Assembly: GCF_000003815.2 (NCBI RefSeq)
Contig: NC_049993.1
Coordinates: 16,450,897-16,514,896, forward strand
Direction: 5' to 3'
Length of the DNA: 64,000 nt
Source of the DNA: Branchiostoma floridae
Lineage: Eukaryota; Chordata; Leptocardii; Amphioxiformes; Branchiostomatidae
Below, one piece after another: positions 58,145-64,000 of the stretch. The translations under genes and the position numbers were made by a program. Within the stretch, counting starts at the first letter, position 1, and the number at the start of each line of letters is the position of its first letter. Under the pieces are notes generated by a model that had not been told where the DNA came from, did no database searches, and was given only the letters and a program-made list of their open reading frames with translations.

Positions 58145-61100
58145 ATGATTGTGACGTTCTGGAGAGCAGTACTCGTGGCGAGGAGGCTCATCATGACTGA
58201 AGCTGTGAAACCCACCATCGTGTTCGTGCTGGGGCCGCCTGGTGCTGGGAAAGGCACGCAGAGTCAAAACATTGTCAAGGTAAACTTCACCTAAGGTGTA
58301 TAAGCTCATTTTCTCCAGTTTGGGGCAGTAAGGAGTAGAATAAGGGCAAGAAAAATGGGTAAAAGCGGAAGATTGTCAGTCTTGAATCTAAAGTTTGGCT
58401 GCTATATACACTCCCAACGACATCTGTTTTCATCTTGTTTGTCCAGTTCAGTTCAAACTTTGTTTCTCTAAATGTGTAAAATGGTAGAATAGATAGATTA
58501 TTTGCAAGGCCTGACAGGTAACTGAGGTAAGTGACGAAGTAAATAGTGGCTACAAAGGTTTTACTGCAGATGATTTTTTTCTATCAGTATACTTCTGTTC
58601 TGACCCAGTAAAACTCTCTCACTTGCCGATAACGTGCTGGACCAGAAGACTAGAAGATCAATAAAACATGTTATACTTATAGGGAAAGCTGGAGGACGAA
58701 GTAAAGAATTGATCCAGGGTTTGTGTGTGTAAGAAACCCAGAGTCTTGTTGTTCCAGCTGTCCTTTGTGACAGGCACTCAACACAAGTTTCCCTTTCAGT
58801 GGAGAGATGCTCTTCGAGCCTTGCGTATGTGCCATCATGTCAGTGCCAACATTTACCACCAAGTGCTGTTAACTTTTCTTTTATGTCAGCTGTCCTCACC
58901 CAAACCCAAAATGCTTTTCTGTCTTTTTACTTGGGAAAGACACTAACGCAAATTTCCTCCGTTGAAAATGAGTACCAAGCTTTGTTTAGGGTTGTCACTT
59001 TGATAGATGGACAATAATGGAGGTCCCGTATTTGAGGAGAGCCATAACATGTAAAAGAACCCTCCACACTTATCAAAAAGGGTAGGGTCCATCCTGGTGT
59101 AAGAGGATAAAATAAATCTGCCCGAGTTGCAGCTTGTTGTCTACAGTACAAACCTGGTGTGTTACATCATAAGGTGGTTTACGGGGTATGCAATACAAAC
59201 AAACAAATACAAATACACTGCTCTGCTTTAGAGATCTAACCCTTGCAACCCCGTTCCTGCAGGAGTTTGGTTACGTCCACCTGTCTGCCGGTGACCTGCT
59301 GAGGGCGGAGCGGAACAGTCCAGGCTCGGAATACGGGGAGCTCATCGAGACGCACATCAAGAACGGCAGCATCGTGCCTGTAGCCATCACTATCAGCCTT
59401 ATAGAGAGGGTATGGAATCTACAGTCAATAATCCTCAATAACTGTAGCCATCACTATCAGCCTTATAGAACGGGTATGGAATCTATAATCAATAATCCTC
59501 AATAACTGTAGCCATCACTATCAGCCTTATAGAGAGGGTAGGGAATTTATGATAAAGATTGCAATTTTTAAATTTCATCCTAGATAAAAAAGCGCAATCT
59601 TATGCATTTTTACATCCTTGGTAGGGTTTTGTCACAGTTTTGTATGAGTTCATACAAGTTGTCCTTGCTGTGGAATACACGTTCAAGCATGCATTAAGAT
59701 TGCATTTTAAAAATTTCATCCTTGATGAAAAAAGTGTAAGGTTATGAAAGCTTTAAGACCAATTGAGACCAATGGTAATACTTCAAGGACATTTTTTATA
59801 TACTTGAACTTCACATCACAAGCTTCTGTCTTGTCCATTCTGTGATTTTCTTGCTGATGCTTGTGTGTGCATTTCTGCGGGCATTATACATGAACCTGTT
59901 TCCAGGTTAGGTGGCGAACTCTCTGATTACCCTTGTAGATGTTTTAACTGAGATCACTTTGAACAGTCACATGTATTTCCATCCAGGCTATGAAGGATAG
60001 TGCGAGCACCAAGTTTCTAATCGACGGCTTCCCTCGTAACGAAGACAACCTGCAAGGCTGGAACGAGAGGATGGAGGACAAAACCAACCTCAAGTTTGTC
60101 CTTTTCTTCGACTGCTCAGAAGAGGTGAGTTTTTTGTTTGGGTGTAGACTCTCACTCTTCTTTATTTCTTTTTTAACTGGTGGGGGGGGGGGGGGCAAAA
60201 CAGGTGCAAGGAAAACAGACTTACAACTTGCCCTCCCCCCATATACTGAAGGCAACATCTAATGATACTTGTATGATAGCCTCGTCTAGAACACCTGTAT
60301 GGAATGTTATCTTGGTCCAGGTATGACAAAAATTGGTAACTTTTGTGAGAGCTTGAGGTTAATATTTTCCTTTTTTTTTTCAGGTGTGTGTCCAGCGCTG
60401 CCTGCACAGAGGTGAACAGCAGGCCAAGGCTGGGGCCAAGAGGTCAGACGATAACCTGGACAGTCTCAGGAAAAGGTGGGGCACAGCAGGAGGTTCCTTG
60501 TGTCTGTACTTTTTGAATACATTTACAACATGTGAAGACATCTAACTAAAGAGCTACCATTGTATTAGGAGAAAGTCAACTATATTATAAGAATGTACAT
60601 TATGGTTAACTTTTCAAGAAACACCATTGCATGTGGTGATCAACGAAGTAATGTTGTCAGCTGCTTCTTTTTAAATCTTGCAAGCTTTGTAGTTTATATA
60701 CCTTTTATTTCATTGATATTTTCCATTAGTTTCTTTGGAAAATTCCAAATACGCTTACAGAAGAAAGTTGTATTTCCTCAAGACAAGTGGTAAATATAGA
60801 CTGGACTCTTAATGCCTTTGTAAGTGGAAAAATCCAAGGAAAAACAAAGAGCGACAATAATAGCAGTGTAATACTAGGAGGTCCTCACAGTACAATGTTG
60901 ACCGTAGCTGTGTGCTCTGTTGTTCCCAGGATCTCCACCTACACCAACTCCACCTGGCCCATCATCGACCACTACCAGAAACTCAGCCTGGTCAGGACGG
61001 TGGACGCTGCCGGCTCTGAAGATGAGGTCAGAGCAGTCAATCATTCCTTTCTTTGTTCATTTGCATTTTTGTAAGGAATTTTGCTGTAACGTCAACTTTC

Positions 61101-62182
61101 CTTAGTGTCCTGGGTATCGTATCTCAGACTGCCACATCAGGGTTCTAGCCAGGATTTGATTTTAGCGTAGTGGGAATAGCATGATAGCAAAGTGACCAAT
61201 CATCTTGGTCCTTCCAAGTGAGATTTTGAAAATGCAGAGTTAAAAGTTGGCACTCTGTTAACATTGCATGTAATTTGAAGGATTTTTTGGTCAGTTCCAT
61301 GAGTTGAAATATTATCATCATTTTTCATTGTTCAGACATTGATTAGACATTGTTGAACCAGAAACTGATAGCAAAGCACCACTACACTAGTTAAAAATTA
61401 GCGTAGTGGCCCTTATTTTAGCGTAGTGGTCACAAATTATAGCGTAGTGGCCTACTACGCTAAAATGCACTAGCTCGAACCATGCACATTACATAAACAT
61501 TGCAATGGAGGCCTTCTCAGGCATTTCTTGAACACGTGTGCATACCTCAGGGATTACACAAACAGTAGTTATAGCAGATCTTTTCAGATTTACTCTTTCT
61601 TTAATATGCTGGACTACCCAGTAGGATTACTGGAATTACTACTTTTTTATAATCATTGGTATTTGCAAATTATGAAATGGTTACAGCTTACATGTGGTAA
61701 CGCTGGTTCACCTTTATCCGATGGTATCCTATATCCGTTGTTTGTAAAAAAAAGCGTATTTAAGGATATGAAGTCTACGGACTGTGCTTTCAAATTGGAA
61801 CATTTTGAAAATATTGCAAATTTGAAACCACAGCCCGCAAATTTAATATTCATAAATGTGCTGTCTTTAAAGACAACGGATAAATGTCACTCCACGGATA
61901 AAGGTGAACTAGCGTTATATAGGCATGGTTATCAATTTCTTTGTTAACATTAACAACAGAAACTGAAAAGTTTATCATTTGATATTTCTTTGGTTTTGCT
62001 TCTTATGTTTTTCATTGAAGAGGTTTTGTGTTTGGCAGACCATGGACTATTAATGGGATACTGTATGTCCTAGTAGATTGGATAGATACATGAATGGAAA
62101 ACCTTTCATTGCAGTGCTCTAATTATGATTTTCTTCTGTTTTACAGATTTTTGCAGAGGTCAAAAAGTTGTTCAGCGATTGA
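58145..62182 (+). CDS. CMPK1: UMP-CMP kinase
   Basis: Six coding exons: 58145-58279, 59263-59409, 59987-60124, 60384-60475, 60930-61026, 62147-62182; 645 bases, 214 residues. It phosphorylates UMP/CMP (and dCMP) with ATP. Motifs: P-loop [28 protein letters not shown] (NMP binding), [33 protein letters not shown] and the lid AKRSDDN. Start choice: ATGs at 58094, 58145 and 58193 share the frame. 58193 ([11 protein letters not shown]) gives a 198-residue cytosolic form like the short vertebrate isoform; 58145 adds a 16-residue hydrophobic/basic leader similar in kind to the human long form; 58094 lies in a recent duplication. Head-to-head with STIL, as in vertebrates. Confidence 0.95.
59381..59545 (+). 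repeat. CMPK1: 64-bp tandem triplication across CMPK1 donor
   Basis: TAGCCATCACTATCAGCCTT recurs at 59381, 59445 and 59509 (period 64). The first copy is the end of exon 2 with donor AGG|GTATGG; copies 2 and 3 repeat exon end plus donor-like GGGTATGG and GGGTAGGG. 64 is not a multiple of three, so using a downstream donor would break the frame. Confidence 0.92.
61140..61490. repeat. Repeat with AGCGTAGTGG motifs
   Basis: TTAGCGTAGTGG or a close form occurs at about 61164, 61400, 61420 and 61440, followed by the complementary CACTACGC... orientation. Ends GGTTCTAGCC and CTAGCTCGAACC are imperfect inverted repeats. Unclassified non-coding element in a CMPK1 intron. Confidence 0.5.
61699..61917. 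mobile_element. MITE with 24-base terminal inverted repeats
   Basis: Left AACGCTGGTTCACCTTTATC, right GATAAAGGTGAACTAGCGTT, about 219 bases apart, in the last CMPK1 intron. The internal TATATCCGTTG...AAGCG segment also occurs near 6760. Confidence 0.7.
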
Positions 62183-64000
62183 TGACCAACAACACCAGAC
62201 ATTTTAATAGAAAATAACAGTAAGAAAATCACTTAGTAATACGTTGATGATGACATTCTGTGCTTCTGTTCTTCTGTCGTGTACTCAGCCATTGTGTCAA
62301 GAACAATTTATCATACAGGTGTGTGCACTTTGGGATGGTAAAATGAATGACTATGTTGGGTTAATAGTGCAGGTGTTTAGAGGGTAAAGCTTTCAGGTAG
62401 AATGTCCATCATCATTTATCACTCAGAGATTAGTACTTAGTGTAAGGATGATGGGGATTCAATGGTTTTGGTAGGGGCTTGATATGTGTCATATATGTTT
62501 ATGTGTAATTCTGCCTTTCTTTTTTCTGTTGTTCTGAAACCTTTTGAAAATACATTCCTTGATAATGTAGTGATATGTGGCAGATATTTCAACATGTTTG
62601 TGCTACAGCTTCAGAATTTTTAGGCCAGCCATATACAAGCAAGCACAACAACATTATGACCATGCTCATATGTTGTTCCACTCCATCTTGCATTCAACTT
62701 CATTGCAGTAAGAATTGGTACTGCTTTTCCTTTTATATTCCATCTTTTAAGGAAAATGGCTTACTTGGAAGAATGTATTATCATGCTAGTAAGGATGAGT
62801 ATTGTGAACATCTCAGTGCAATTTGTATTATTTTCCCAGAAATATTTTGTAGGGCAGATCTTCCAATAGTTTTGTGTGACTTTGTTCCCCTGGTGCAATT
62901 ATTTAGTGAAAAGGGTAGGGCTGATTTAGCTGTGGAAGCTAAGATATTTATCAAACAGCTGTTTTTCACTATCACAACACTGCCTCATATGATTCAGATA
63001 ATTCTAATGACCCATTCAACTTCTGGCTAGCAATACTCAGAAGATTTAATGTTCAGCCTACTACAAATGTAAATGTGACCCTCTTGCATCAAATTTGCAT
63101 TAGTTATGGGCAGCAGGGACAAGGTAAACATGTTTATGTTTGTTAATGATTATAACATACTCTCTCTTGGTTGGATTTGTGCAGAAGTAATCGTCTGTGC
63201 TGAGAAGCCGTGAAAGAAGTAATTATTGAATTTCTATCTTCAGAGCTTTGAACCAGTAACAAATTTGGTAAGAATCAACGGTAAGACTGTAAAAAATTAT
63301 GAGTTTCTGGTACAGTTCATTTGCAGATAAATTTGACTTTCAGCTTATTTGTGAGGACAAATAAAATCTCATTACAAAAATAAAAAAATGTGCTTTGCAG
63401 AATCTTTTTTCGTTGTGTTTTGAATTATACAATTCACAATGATTTATACTAGCTGATATTTTGAATACTTGCTAGAAAACATTTTCACAAATATTTGTCA
63501 CAGGATATTTTGTTTTCTCACGTTTACAAGAATTGAACATGTGGGTGAGGAAAGTTACTGATTATGACACGTCGATGAAGGTTAGACATCCAAGTAATAA
63601 GATACACCAACAAGAAGTCACTCAAGCAACTGGATATGATTTTGGAAACGGTCAGACGTTTTAGATCATCAACCACCTTTGATCAGTGACACTGAGCAGA
63701 CCTGTTGTAGAATAGGTAATTAAATGTAAACCCAAACTACCTGCAAATCGATATGTGAAGGAGATGAAGAAAAAATTTAGATAGTCCAATTGGAAACAAA
63801 ATTCCAAACTGTCCAGTTGCTTGAGTAACTGGTATTTGGTGTATGATCCTACAATACTACCTGGATGTCTAACATTCATCTACGTATACATGAGTGTATT
63901 CGTTAGGCCTAGGAAAAAAAATGTTGTGTTTCCTGTTTCAGTCCTGAAAAAATTAGGGTCGGTAGGTAGGGGATATCTTTTTTTTTTTTTGTCATTTTTT
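62183..64000 (+). other. CMPK1 3' UTR and downstream repeats
   Basis: AT-rich, with AATAAA at about 63360-63365 as a candidate poly(A) signal, giving a 3' UTR of about 1.2 kb. At 63565-63700 (reverse) and 63740-63885 (forward) are two copies of the PLE-like repeat (CCAGTTGCTTGAGTAAC; ATGTCTAAC). The frame at 62575-63030 has no recognisable domain. Confidence 0.5.

Noticed and set aside
61528-61947. 139-codon plus-strand frame as a gene
   Set aside because: It lies across a MITE with 24-base inverted ends in a CMPK1 intron; no domain.
62575-63030. 151-codon plus-strand frame as a gene
   Set aside because: No domain, biased composition, located in the likely CMPK1 3' UTR.

Overview
The window is animal nuclear DNA: long introns with GT-AG borders, dispersed transposon debris and recognisable metazoan orthologs. 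Tandem CARD-plus-TPR-like genes, tandem leucine-rich-repeat receptors, a 5S-rRNA-like SINE and many short inverted-repeat elements suggest an invertebrate chordate, most likely amphioxus (Branchiostoma). The species is an inference from gene content; no database was searched.

Layout. (1) 1-6.7 kb: two tandem, intact, single-exon LRR transmembrane receptor genes on the minus strand, inside a segmental duplication of about 3.47 kb period that also carries their upstream DNA. (2) 7-8.3 kb: repeat debris with a 5' fragment of a non-LTR retrotransposon. (3) 9-20.2 kb: three tandem minus-strand genes, each an N-terminal CARD followed by a TPR-like helical region. The middle copy has an extra intron inside its CARD that its two neighbours lack. 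(4) 20.2-28 kb: repeats, then AT-rich DNA that may be a long RNF11 3' UTR. (5) 28.07-37.44 kb: RNF11 (minus), with an array of decoy copies of the start of its last exon. (6) 39.0-54.75 kb: a STIL ortholog (minus). I could assemble 21 coding exons, all in phase (about 1,584 codons). (7) 58.1-62.2 kb: CMPK1 (UMP-CMP kinase, plus), six coding exons, head-to-head with STIL as in vertebrates.

Function. The first 20 kb looks like a fast-evolving receptor/adaptor cluster, probably innate immune: surface LRR proteins with tyrosine-bearing tails and cytosolic CARD adaptors. The rest is a conserved housekeeping block: ubiquitin ligase adaptor RNF11, centriole assembly factor STIL and nucleotide kinase CMPK1.

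Most notable signal. Several small tandem duplications lie directly across exon-intron borders: RNF11 exon 3 acceptor, a STIL acceptor (3 x 90 bp, in frame), a STIL donor (2 x 51 bp, in frame) and the CMPK1 exon 2 donor (3 x 64 bp). Each copies a splice site. Together with the lineage-specific intron in the middle CARD gene, whose borders share AGGT, they make this a good locus for studying how splice junctions and introns are created.
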